Notes under the pieces: generated by a model | The model's database searches: none | Told to the model about the DNA's origin: nothing | What the model saw: the letters and a program-made list of their open reading frames with translations, nothing else | Program-made: the position numbers and the translations under genes | NCBI GenBank assembly: GCA_037144255.1 | Contig: JBAWXE010000088.1 | Coordinates: 1 to 11,751 of the forward strand | From: JBAWXE01 sp037144255 | GTDB lineage: Bacteria > Bacteroidota > Bacteroidia > Chitinophagales > Chitinophagaceae | DNA: 11,751 bases | Reading direction: 5' to 3' | Part shown: one piece after another, positions 1-7,448 of the stretch | How positions within the stretch are numbered: the stretch's first letter is position 1 | Layout of the letters: every line of letters begins with the position of its first letter

Positions 1-717
1 GCATTATGTATTGTAACGGATTCAACAGGATCCACACCAAGACAGAAAGGCGCAAAAATGATTGTATATCCTAATGGTAATATATACGGAACAATAGGTG
101 GTGGTAATGTAGAAAAAAAGGTGATTGCTGATGCGGTACAAACATTAGGATCTAAAAAGCCAATTACAATAAAATATGATCTGGTAAAAGATCTGAACAT
201 GTGTTGTGGAGGCAGTATGCATATTTATATAGAGCCAATAATGAACAAAAGGAAACTATACATATTTGGTGCCGGTCATACTGGTTATGCATTAGCAAAA
301 TTGGCTTTAAATTTTGATTTTGATATCATTGTAATTGATGATCGTAAAGAATATATTGATGAGCTTGAAATAGTTGGTATAAATAAAATATTAGGTGATT
401 TCAATGAAGTTTTACCAACACTTTCATTCGATGAAAACTCTTTTATAACTATTCTTACATACAGCCATACAATTGATAGAAAAATTCTAGCTTATTGTTT
501 TAAGCATCCTCATGCCTATTTAGGTATGATAGGAAGTTTACGGAAAGTAGAAATGACTAATAAATTATTTATTGAAACTGGTATTGGATCTGAGGAAGAA
601 TTAGAAACTGTAGACATGCCAATGGGACTGAATATTGGAGCAGAAGGTCCAGATGAAATTGCTATTAGTATCATGGCAAAATTAATTGCAATTAAAAATA
701 AAGTGATTATATCATGA
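1..717 (+). CDS. xdhC: XdhC/CoxI-family molybdenum cofactor chaperone (5' end outside window)
   Basis: XdhC proteins bind molybdenum cofactor, help its sulfuration and deliver it to xanthine dehydrogenase-family enzymes in the cytoplasm. The frame is open to the first base, and the first 19 visible codons (A-L-C-I-V-T-D-S-T-G-S-T-P-R) are the conserved XdhC N-terminal motif. The ATG at 58 is therefore internal, and probably only about 15-25 residues are missing. In visible numbering, GGGNVE is at 33-38 and CCGG at 68-71. The C-terminal Rossmann domain begins with GAGHTG (90-95), followed by VIDDR (111-115), a GMIGSxRK-type motif and the closing GLNIGAEGPDEIA motif. The stop codon overlaps the next start by ATGA. 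Its place ahead of an XDH-type enzyme fits a dedicated maturation factor. Confidence 0.93.
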   Translation, partial: ALCIVTDSTGSTPRQKGAKMIVYPNGNIYGTIGGGNVEKKVIADAVQTLGSKKPITIKYDLVKDLNMCCGGSMHIYIEPIMNKRKLYIFGAGHTGYALAKLALNFDFDIIVIDDRKEYIDELEIVGINKILGDFNEVLPTLSFDENSFITILTYSHTIDRKILAYCFKHPHAYLGMIGSLRKVEMTNKLFIETGIGSEEELETVDMPMGLNIGAEGPDEIAISIMAKLIAIKNKVIIS

Positions 718-1454
718 ATAATGTTAGGATAGCTCTGGTATCTGGAGCCGCAAAAGGTATTGGTAAGGCTATTTCTCAAAGATTGATAGATGATGGTTTC
801 TACATTATCGCAATTGATATGGACCATGAAAATGGTCAAAAACTTACTAATGAATTTGGAGATGAAAAATTAGAATTTCACTTGATGGATATTTGTAATT
901 CCAAACAAGTTGCTGCTTTATTCTCTCAGATAATAACTAAATATAACAGAATTGATGCTGTAGTCAATAATGCTGGAATCATACGAGATAATATGATTTG
1001 GAAAATGTCTGAATCAGATTTTGATACTGTCATAAATGTCAATCTAAAAGGTACCTGGCTAATGTGCAGAGAAGCATCTATTGTTATGAAACAACAAAAT
1101 TTCGGTAGAATTGTAAATATTGCCTCTCGTGCATGGTTGGGTAATCGGGGCCAAAGTAATTATTCAGCATCAAAAGCTGGAGTTGTGGCATTATCTCGGG
1201 TTCTTGCTCTGGAACTAGGTAAATATAATATCAGTGTCAATTCTGTGGCTCCTGGATTAATTGATACGCCACTTACTCAAAAATTAGAACCTGATGTATT
1301 ACAAAAATTGATAGAGGCCCAACCTAGCCGATCAATGGGATTACCGGAAGATGTTGCTAATGCTGTTTCTTTTCTTGTTTCCGAAAAGACAAGATTTGTC
1401 ACAGGCCAAACAATATATGTAGATGGTGGTAAGAGTATTGGGGCCAATATGTAA
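714..1454 (+). CDS. Short-chain dehydrogenase/reductase (SDR), FabG-like, NAD-type
   Basis: This 246-aa classical SDR interconverts an alcohol and a carbonyl group with a nicotinamide cofactor. Visible motifs are GAAKGIG (11-17) for dinucleotide binding, NNAG (85-88), and a catalytic set of Asn110, Ser138, Tyr150 and Lys154 in YSASK. The VDGG near the C-terminus is also typical. An aspartate (Asp35, IDMD) ends the second beta strand, which usually favours NAD over NADP and argues for a catabolic dehydrogenase rather than a fatty-acid-synthesis FabG. The start codon overlaps the XdhC stop (ATGA), so translation is probably coupled, and the fused molybdoenzyme subunit starts 28 nt downstream. 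That placement suggests it acts on the substrate or product of the molybdoenzyme. This is inference; the substrate is unknown. Confidence 0.9.
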   Translation: MNNVRIALVSGAAKGIGKAISQRLIDDGFYIIAIDMDHENGQKLTNEFGDEKLEFHLMDICNSKQVAALFSQIITKYNRIDAVVNNAGIIRDNMIWKMSESDFDTVINVNLKGTWLMCREASIVMKQQNFGRIVNIASRAWLGNRGQSNYSASKAGVVALSRVLALELGKYNISVNSVAPGLIDTPLTQKLEPDVLQKLIEAQPSRSMGLPEDVANAVSFLVSEKTRFVTGQTIYVDGGKSIGANM

Positions 1455-1482
1455 TTATTTAATGTCTATTATATCATTTTAA

Positions 1483-4257
1483 ATGAAACAAGTTACCTAT
1501 ACAATAAATGGAAAGAAGCATTCTGTAATAGTGCAGGAACATGAATTGCTATCAGCTGTAATACGGGATAAATTAGGATTGACTGGTACTAAGATTGGAT
1601 GCTCTCAGGGCAGTTGCGGTGCATGTACTGTTCTTGTGAATAATGAACCTGTTTTAAGCTGTATTACACCAGCATTAAGGTTTGACAATGCAGAGATCAC
1701 CACTATTGAAGGCGTTGCTCTCAATAATGAATTGCATGAACTACAAGAAAAATTTGTGGAAAAAGGTGCTGTTCAATGTGGTTTTTGTACCCCGGGAATG
1801 GTGATGACAGCTCTCGATTATGTAAATAAACATCCAAATCCAACTATTGGGGAGATAAAAGAAGCTTTATCTGGCAATGTGTGCAGATGTACTGGATATA
1901 AAAAGATCATTGAGGCAGTTTGTGAATTTGCAAATGGGGGTAAAGAAAATAAAACTCGTAATATTCATATTTCTGGTGCTGTAGGTGTTGGTCGCCCTTA
2001 TATTGAAGCTACAAAGAAAGTACAAGGTTTGGCAGATTATGCAGATGATCATCAAATAAAAAATGCACTTCATGTTCGGTTCGTTCATAGTTTATATCCA
2101 CATGCTTATATCGATGATATAGATACCTCTATAGCCAATAATCTACCCGGTGTTAGGTATATCGCTACTGGTAAAGAACTACCTATTCCTTTTGGAGTAC
2201 TGCCTATCTCTCAAGATGAAACTGCAATGGCAGTAGATAAAACCAGATATGCTGGAGAGATTGTGGCAGCTATTGCTGCTGACAATGAAGATATAGCTTC
2301 AGAAGCCTGTAAACTCGTTAAAGTAAAGTACAGACCTATTAAAGAATATTTATCAATAGATGACTCTCTAAATGACATTGGCAACAATGAAAAGATTCAT
2401 GAATATGGCAAGTTTAATAACAATATCCATAAAAAAGCAGAATTGCGTTTTGGTGATCAAGAACAAGGATTAAAGGATGCTGATATCGTCAGTAAAATGT
2501 CTTTCCAATTTGAAGGTATCAATCATGGTTTTACCGAACCTCATGCTGCTACTGCTTATTGGGATGAGAATGGATTAACATTGATATCTGCAACACAGGT
2601 TACACACTATCTACATCGGGCTTTAGCAAAGGTACTTGAGGTTCCTTTGCATAGGGTTAGAGTTATAAAACCATATATCGGCGGTGGATTTGGCGGTAAG
2701 GGTGATCCATTCCCGCATGAAATGATTGTAGCTCATATTGCACGCAAAACTGGTAAGCCAGTAAGTGTAAAGCTCACTAGAGAAGAAGTATTTCTTACCA
2801 ATCATGGTCGCCACCCCTCAAGAATGACCATAAAATTAGGTGCCAACAATGATGGTATATTAAAGGTTTTAGATGCCGATATTGCCATTGATGGTGGAGC
2901 TTATGGTAGTTTTGGCGTGGTTACTTCATACTACAATGGTGTATTGTTACAAGCTCCATATAGATTAGATAATTTCGGATTCAAAACATATAGGGTCTAT
3001 ACCAATAAGCCTCAATGTGGGGCCATGAGAGGACATGGTGCAGTCAATTCTCGCTTTGCAGTAGAGTCAATGATCGATGATATTGCTCATAAGATTGATA
3101 TGGATCCAATAGAATTGAGAAAGAAAAACTTCTTGGATTCTAATACACTTACTGTTGGTCAATATCGTATCACATCTAATGGTAGCAGAGAGTCAATAGA
3201 TAAGGTGGCTGAACAATCTGATTGGAAAAATAAACATGGTAAACTAGAAAATGGTCATGGCCTCGGTGTAGGTTGTGGTTTTTTCATTAGTGGTAGTGCC
3301 TTACCTATTATTTGGAATGAGTTACCTCAATCTACAGTTCATTTAAAAGTTGATTTTGATGGTAGAGTACTTATCACATCAGGTGCCAACGATATTGGTC
3401 AAGGTAGTGATACTATGCTGGCTATCATTGTTGCAGAGGTTTTAGGTATCAGCATGGATAAAATATATGTTCTCGCTGCAGATACTTTACTAACACCTGT
3501 AGATCTGGGTAGTTATTCTAGTCGGGTAACATTTATGGCTGGTAATGCAGCTAAAGATGCTGCCGAAAATTTGAAGAAAGAGATTACCTATGCCATTGCC
3601 ACTAAAAAAGCCATTGATCCTGCAGAACTTATTTTTTCCAAGAATTCAGTTTATAGTAATGATAAGTCTGTAAACCTCCCGTGGGATCAGGCAATTGAGA
3701 TTGTTACAGCTAATAGAGGTGCTGTAAATGTCAGTGGGAAATATATTTCGCCTAAACTCGGAGGTGATTTTAAGGGAGCAGGTGCAGGTCTTAGCCCATC
3801 GTATTCTTTTGGTTCTTGTATTGCAGAGGTCAAAGTAGATCTGCAAACAGGGCATGTTAAGCTAATTAATGTGTGGGGGGCACATGATTGTGGGAAGGCT
3901 CTTAATCCATTAGCTGTAGAAGGACAACTTGAAGGTTCTTGGCATATGGGTATCGGACAGGCATTAAGCGAAGAAATGCGCTATTACAATGGTCTATTGG
4001 TCAATAATAATTTTCTGGACTATAAGATACCAACCACTCTTGATACTCCTAATATTCATACCAATATCATCGAAACAATTGATCCTGAAGGTCCGTTTGG
4101 CGCTAAGGAATGTGGCGAGGGTGCTATCCATCCCGTAATTCCTGCAATAGCTAATGCTATTTACGATGCAGTTGGTATTCGTATTACCAAATTGCCTATC
4201 AAATCAGAGGATGTATTGTCATTATTACAAGAGAAAAAATTGATCGAAAGCATTTAA
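1483..4257 (+). CDS. Fused [2Fe-2S] plus molybdopterin subunit of a xanthine dehydrogenase-family enzyme
   Basis: This 924-aa protein combines the small and large subunits of an XDH-family hydroxylase or reductase. Residues 1-150 are the electron-transfer part: Cys40, Cys45, Cys48 and Cys60 for a plant-type [2Fe-2S], then Cys99, Cys102, Cys134 and Cys136 (GFCTPG and CRCTGY motifs) for the second. From about residue 165 the molybdopterin domain follows, with GGGFGGK (400-406), an RGHG motif at Arg516 and the expected catalytic Glu879 in GAKECGEG near the C-terminus. No FAD domain lies between the parts, so the layout resembles Desulfovibrio aldehyde oxidoreductase, but here a FAD subunit is encoded 11 nt downstream. 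No Tat signal is visible, so a cytoplasmic location is likely. Candidate activities include aldehyde, purine or N-heterocycle hydroxylation and hydroxyaryl-CoA reduction. The sequence alone does not decide. Confidence 0.93.
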   Translation: MKQVTYTINGKKHSVIVQEHELLSAVIRDKLGLTGTKIGCSQGSCGACTVLVNNEPVLSCITPALRFDNAEITTIEGVALNNELHELQEKFVEKGAVQCGFCTPGMVMTALDYVNKHPNPTIGEIKEALSGNVCRCTGYKKIIEAVCEFANGGKENKTRNIHISGAVGVGRPYIEATKKVQGLADYADDHQIKNALHVRFVHSLYPHAYIDDIDTSIANNLPGVRYIATGKELPIPFGVLPISQDETAMAVDKTRYAGEIVAAIAADNEDIASEACKLVKVKYRPIKEYLSIDDSLNDIGNNEKIHEYGKFNNNIHKKAELRFGDQEQGLKDADIVSKMSFQFEGINHGFTEPHAATAYWDENGLTLISATQVTHYLHRALAKVLEVPLHRVRVIKPYIGGGFGGKGDPFPHEMIVAHIARKTGKPVSVKLTREEVFLTNHGRHPSRMTIKLGANNDGILKVLDADIAIDGGAYGSFGVVTSYYNGVLLQAPYRLDNFGFKTYRVYTNKPQCGAMRGHGAVNSRFAVESMIDDIAHKIDMDPIELRKKNFLDSNTLTVGQYRITSNGSRESIDKVAEQSDWKNKHGKLENGHGLGVGCGFFISGSALPIIWNELPQSTVHLKVDFDGRVLITSGANDIGQGSDTMLAIIVAEVLGISMDKIYVLAADTLLTPVDLGSYSSRVTFMAGNAAKDAAENLKKEITYAIATKKAIDPAELIFSKNSVYSNDKSVNLPWDQAIEIVTANRGAVNVSGKYISPKLGGDFKGAGAGLSPSYSFGSCIAEVKVDLQTGHVKLINVWGAHDCGKALNPLAVEGQLEGSWHMGIGQALSEEMRYYNGLLVNNNFLDYKIPTTLDTPNIHTNIIETIDPEGPFGAKECGEGAIHPVIPAIANAIYDAVGIRITKLPIKSEDVLSLLQEKKLIESI

Positions 4258-4268
4258 ATAACAATCCC

Positions 4269-5204
4269 ATGATTGCTGAAAAAAAGTATTTACAACCTCA
4301 TACAATTGCTGATGCGCTACTATTCGCACAACAGAACGTTGATAGCTTTTCTTATTTGGCAGGTGGAACAGACATCATTGTCAATAAATTTCAGGGAAAT
4401 AATGTGTCAACTTGTTTGATAGATATTTCACAAATAGCAGAATTGAAGAACATTGTTATTGATGGTAACTGTCTTAAGATAGGTTCTTTGGTTCGATTAG
4501 ATGATTTGAAGAAAAATGCACATATATTAGAACGTTACCCAGCTCTTATACATTCTGCAAATGCTGTTGCTTCACCAATGTTAAGAAAAACTGCTACCAT
4601 AGGTGGCAATATTCTTTGTGAGAATCGTTGTATGTTCTACAATCAGAGTGATTGGTGGCGGGAAGCCGTAGGTTATTGCCTCAAATGTGATGGTGATATT
4701 TGCATTGCTACAGGAGGCAAAAAGGCATGTTTTTCAAAATTCGTTTCAGATACTGCCCCTGTATTGATCAGTATGGACGCTTATATAGAGGTCTTAGATT
4801 GGAATAGTAGTACTATCGAACCATTGGAAAGTATATATACTGGAGATGGTATTACGCCTCTGGCATTACCAGCTACTTCATTAATAGGTGCTATATTATT
4901 ACCATTAGATCATCCAATTACTATTTTCAAAAAATTACGTCCTCGCGAGGCTGTAGACTTTACTTCATTAACTACTGCTGTTTCTTTATATGAATCTGGT
5001 AGATTAAAGGTTGTTTTAGGTGGTGTGGACCCTAAGCCTATTGTTATTCAAGGTACTATTAATGATGATTTTGAAGAATTGATAAAAAATGCTTTGAAAA
5101 AATCACGTACGGTAGATAATGATTATTATTCACGAGCTTATCGTCGTGAAATGATCAAAGTATTCTTACAACAAAGTTTCACAGAATTAAGTTTAAGACC
5201 ATGA
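4269..5204 (+). CDS. FAD-binding subunit with probable extra [4Fe-4S] cluster (HcrB/PaoB-like)
   Basis: This 311-aa protein is the medium, FAD-carrying subunit that passes electrons between the [2Fe-2S] clusters of the fused subunit and an external partner. FAD motifs are AGGTD (31-35) and ATIGGN (109-114). Between about residues 117 and 155 there is a cysteine-rich insertion with Cys at 117, 121, 137, 140, 145 and 154. The set 121/137/145/154 has spacing 16, 8 and 9, which matches, as I recall it, the [4Fe-4S] ligands Cys122/138/146/155 of Thauera 4-hydroxybenzoyl-CoA reductase subunit HcrB. E. coli PaoB also carries such a cluster; ordinary XdhB and CoxM lack it. The C-terminal CO-dehydrogenase-flavoprotein-like domain is present. 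The gene ends in an ATGA overlap with the hemerythrin-like gene. Confidence 0.92.
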   Translation: MIAEKKYLQPHTIADALLFAQQNVDSFSYLAGGTDIIVNKFQGNNVSTCLIDISQIAELKNIVIDGNCLKIGSLVRLDDLKKNAHILERYPALIHSANAVASPMLRKTATIGGNILCENRCMFYNQSDWWREAVGYCLKCDGDICIATGGKKACFSKFVSDTAPVLISMDAYIEVLDWNSSTIEPLESIYTGDGITPLALPATSLIGAILLPLDHPITIFKKLRPREAVDFTSLTTAVSLYESGRLKVVLGGVDPKPIVIQGTINDDFEELIKNALKKSRTVDNDYYSRAYRREMIKVFLQQSFTELSLRP

Positions 5205-5734
5205 ACAATTCTTTAAAGATACTTTTCGACGAACATGAGATCATTGTGAATGCTATTGATACAGCAAAAAGTGCCTCTAGCCTTATCGGTAAAGATGATG
5301 ACTTGTATGTAAATATAATCAGGCAATTAATTACCTTTTTCAAAACATATGCCGATCAGTTTCATCACTATAAAGAAGAGGTGATATTATTTCCCGAAAT
5401 GTCTAAACGAAATGAATTGATAGCAGAAGGTGTTATTAAGGAAATGTTTGAGAATCATGAAGATTTTCGGGAAATGATAAGAAATATTGAATCTCATCTG
5501 AATGTTAAAGAATTCAAAGCTGCTCAATCTCTGTTAGAGAAGTATACAGAGGCCCTACTAGATCATATTGCTGTCGAAAATGATGAGGTATTTCCGATTG
5601 CTGAAACTATTTTAGACAATGCTGAATTAGAAATGATCTTTTATCGTTTTCAAGATTGCGATCGTGATTTGGGCAATATCCTTAAACAAGATCAGGTAGA
5701 TATTTCAGAGTATTTACGCAAACAATTAGTTTGA
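5201..5734 (+). CDS. Hemerythrin-like (HHE) di-iron domain protein
   Basis: This 177-aa protein has the spacing of a hemerythrin-type four-helix bundle that holds a non-haem di-iron site. Likely ligands are His12 (DEHE), His56 and Glu60 (HxxxE in HHYKEE), His86 (ENHEDF), and His122 and Glu126 (HIAVE). The ExxxFP sequences after the HxxxE motifs (LFPEM, VFPIAE) are typical of the bacterial family. No signal peptide or membrane segment is visible, so it is probably cytoplasmic. It overlaps the FAD/Fe-S subunit by ATGA and is the last gene of the operon, so it should be made together with the molybdoenzyme. Possible roles are oxygen or NO scavenging or sensing, iron supply for Fe-S clusters, or repair. 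None is shown by the sequence. Confidence 0.85.
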   Translation: MNNSLKILFDEHEIIVNAIDTAKSASSLIGKDDDLYVNIIRQLITFFKTYADQFHHYKEEVILFPEMSKRNELIAEGVIKEMFENHEDFREMIRNIESHLNVKEFKAAQSLLEKYTEALLDHIAVENDEVFPIAETILDNAELEMIFYRFQDCDRDLGNILKQDQVDISEYLRKQLV

Positions 5735-5769
5735 CTTGATTAATATAGCTGCTATCTAATTTACTTTTT

Positions 5770-5789
5770 TATAGAGTTCCTACTCTATA
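5770..5789. other. 7-bp inverted repeat between convergent genes
   Basis: TATAGAG (5770-5776) pairs with CTCTATA (5783-5789) across a 6-nt loop. It lies between the hemerythrin-like gene and the convergent small gene and includes the latter's stop codon. It could act as a hairpin at both 3' ends. There is no T-tract downstream of the hairpin on either strand (the T-run at 5765-5770 lies before it on the + strand), so it is not a standard intrinsic terminator. Confidence 0.35.
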
Positions 5790-6022
5790 TCCTCAAATCC
5801 TGATGAATTATGTTCTTTTAGGGTAGAAAGGTGTATCACATTCACATTTACTTTAGCATTTTCTGCATAATGTACGTCATATACTTCAAAAATGTGTGGC
5901 TCACCATCTGTATCTATCACTACCAAATCACCCATAGTAGGTATACCCGCGAGTTCCATATCTCGCATATGTTTAAAGAATCTGATATTTTCATGAAATT
6001 CCATGATAGATACTATTGGCAT
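5780..6022 (-). CDS. Small hypothetical protein (80 aa)
   Basis: I do not recognise a named family. The 80-aa product begins with ATG and has a charged N-terminal segment (FHENIRFFKHMRD, residues 9-21). A strand-rich core follows (GDLVVIDTDGEPHIFEVYDV, 31-50), then a hydrophilic tail. The alternation of hydrophobic and charged residues and the DTDGEP turn read like a real small beta protein rather than a chance frame. The overlapping + strand frame (5831-6052) has a composition unlike a protein and is a shadow. An alternative start is Met7. The gene is convergent with the molybdoenzyme operon and divergent from fdhD, with 86 bp between starts. No signal peptide or membrane segment is seen. 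A TATATTCG sequence on the minus strand (6044-6051) resembles a Bacteroidota -7 box but lacks a matching -33 element. Confidence 0.6.
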   Translation of the reverse strand: MPIVSIMEFHENIRFFKHMRDMELAGIPTMGDLVVIDTDGEPHIFEVYDVHYAENAKVNVNVIHLSTLKEHNSSGFEDIE

Positions 6023-6108
6023 AATAATGTGTTTTTAGCAATACGAATATAAGCAACAAGTATGGATACTATTGTATTAATTAGTGCTCATTTTCGTAAT
6101 TTTAAGTC

Positions 6109-6945
6109 ATGGAGAAAGCATCTGTTGCCCATCTACCCATTCACAAGGTGAATATTGCCAATATCAGCGATGCTGATGATATGTTGGCAGTTGAAGAACC
6201 TGTTGAGATGAGACTCGAATACGGTCCGGATAATAATAGAATACAGAAGAGTATTTGCATTACTATGCGCACTCCTGGCAATGATCATGAACTCGCAGTT
6301 GGATTTCTATTCACTGAGGGTATTATTCATTCTGCCAACGATGTACTCGAAGTTAAACATGAGGCTTTTTCTGATGGCAATATTGTAATTGTAACCCTTA
6401 GGCATTCTGCTCAGCCTGATGTTTCTAAGCTGGAAAGACATTTTTACACTAGCTCCAGCTGTGGTGTATGTGGTAAATCATCTATAGATTCTGTACGCAC
6501 TGTTTGTAACATATCAATGCTACCTGATAATTTACAATTTTCATCTGCTCTAATATATCAGTTACCTCAGTTGCTCCGCGATCAGCAAAATGTGTTTGAA
6601 AGCACAGGTGGTATCCATGCTTCTGCTTTGTTTGATACTACAGGTAAGTTATTGCTTACTCGCGAAGATGTAGGTCGCCACAATGCATTAGATAAACTCA
6701 TTGGTACGGCATTAAACGAGGGTTTGACACCTTTGAGCAACTACTTATTGTTACTAAGTGGCAGAGCCAGTTTCGAACTCATTCAAAAAGCGGCAATGGC
6801 TGGTATCAAAATAGTAGCTGCTGTCGGCGCACCATCCAGTCTTGCCGTATCTATGGCACAGGATTTCGGTATGACCCTAATTGGCTTTTTAAGAGGAGAA
6901 CGTTTTAATATTTATACAGGCAAACAAAGAATTGTAATTTTGTAA
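6109..6945 (+). CDS. fdhD: FdhD, sulfurtransferase for formate dehydrogenase cofactor
   Basis: FdhD moves sulfur from a cysteine desulfurase onto the bis-MGD molybdenum cofactor and so activates formate dehydrogenases. The 278-aa length is normal. The signature SSSCGVCGKSSI contains Cys118 and Cys121, equivalent to the sulfur-carrying CxxC of E. coli FdhD. Other family blocks are TGGIHASALF (166-175), EDVGRHNALDK (186-196), SGRASFE (217-223) and a late GFLRGERFNIYT segment. The ATG at 6109 has no clear Shine-Dalgarno. The downstream DUF7009-like gene starts 2 nt after the stop, so the two are probably co-transcribed. No formate dehydrogenase or other bis-MGD enzyme is encoded in this window, so the client must lie elsewhere. 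Confidence 0.95.
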   Translation: MEKASVAHLPIHKVNIANISDADDMLAVEEPVEMRLEYGPDNNRIQKSICITMRTPGNDHELAVGFLFTEGIIHSANDVLEVKHEAFSDGNIVIVTLRHSAQPDVSKLERHFYTSSSCGVCGKSSIDSVRTVCNISMLPDNLQFSSALIYQLPQLLRDQQNVFESTGGIHASALFDTTGKLLLTREDVGRHNALDKLIGTALNEGLTPLSNYLLLLSGRASFELIQKAAMAGIKIVAAVGAPSSLAVSMAQDFGMTLIGFLRGERFNIYTGKQRIVIL

Positions 6946-6947
6946 AC

Positions 6948-7334
6948 ATGAAACTTCGTATCAAAGGAAATTCTGTTCGTTATCGTCTAACTCGTTCCGA
7001 TATAGATACATTTATGTACAGAAGATATATTGAGGAATTTACAGATTTTGGCGGTAGTATCCTCATCTACGCTTTGGAAAGCAAAGATGGTATAGATACC
7101 ATTTCAGCATCGTTCAATAACAACAAGTTACTTATTTCCATGCCCGAAGAATGGGTAAACACCTGGGCCACAACAGATAAGGTAGGTTACGATAGCAATA
7201 TGGATATTGGTTATGATCGAAAAATGTGCATTCTATTGGAAAAGGATTTTAAATGTCTCGATGAATCTCATGGCGACCAATCTGATAGTTTCGATCATCC
7301 TTTGCTTACATCTCGTTCAGAACCAAAACCTTAA
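6948..7334 (+). CDS. DUF7009-like small protein linked to fdhD
   Basis: This 128-aa soluble protein of unknown function starts with MKLRIKGNSVRYRLT. I recall that pattern as typical of a Bacteroidota family now called DUF7009, often found next to fdhD or formate dehydrogenase genes. That assignment is from memory and unverified. Residues 1-90 look strand-rich. Near the C-terminus the segment LLEKDFKCLDESHGDQSD (residues about 96-113), followed by FDHP, is rich in Cys, His, Asp and Gln and looks like a conserved functional patch. It starts 2 nt after fdhD ends, so translation is likely linked. No signal peptide, membrane span or CxxC is seen. A role in formate dehydrogenase or cofactor maturation is a context-based guess. 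Confidence 0.75.
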   Translation: MKLRIKGNSVRYRLTRSDIDTFMYRRYIEEFTDFGGSILIYALESKDGIDTISASFNNNKLLISMPEEWVNTWATTDKVGYDSNMDIGYDRKMCILLEKDFKCLDESHGDQSDSFDHPLLTSRSEPKP

Positions 7335-7448
7335 ATTGAACCTTTTACATAATGCTGTGTTAATTTCTTAGCTTTTGAACTTTGATTAACTATGTTCTTT
7401 TACCGGTATAAATTATCTTTAAACCCAACACAATAGATAAATATTAAT
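7335..7448 (+). promoter_or_regulatory. AT-rich intergenic region before the acyltransferase gene
   Basis: This 114-bp gap separates the fdhD pair from the lipid genes. TTTG occurs at 7374-7377 and 7381-7384. TATCTTTA at 7414-7421 matches the Bacteroidota -7 consensus TAnnTTTG at all but the last base, but its spacing to either TTTG is longer than the usual 19-20 nt. A promoter is plausible but not convincingly located. No terminator hairpin is obvious. Confidence 0.25.

Noticed and set aside
58..60. ATG at 58 as the start of the XdhC gene
   Set aside because: The 19 codons before it are open and encode the conserved XdhC N-terminal motif, so the true start lies before the window.
516..839. 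Minus-strand frame of 107 aa
   Set aside because: It is antisense to the xdhC/SDR junction, where both + strand genes have full family motifs, and it resembles no protein family.
1867..3855. Three short minus-strand frames inside the fused molybdoenzyme gene
   Set aside because: They are antisense to a clearly conserved coding region and their translations look like shadows.
5831..6052. Plus-strand 73-aa frame opposite the small hypothetical gene
   Set aside because: Its translation is rich in Ile, Tyr, Phe and His without motif or balance, while the minus strand reads as a normal soluble protein.
6009..6074. Direct repeat GATACTATTG at 6009-6018 and 6065-6074
   Set aside because: It is only 10 bp and AT-rich, one copy lies inside the small gene, and there is no symmetry or further copy to support an operator.
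6097..6104. TAATTTTA as a -7 box for fdhD
   Set aside because: The transcript would start at or within the start codon, and the upstream TTG is at poor spacing.
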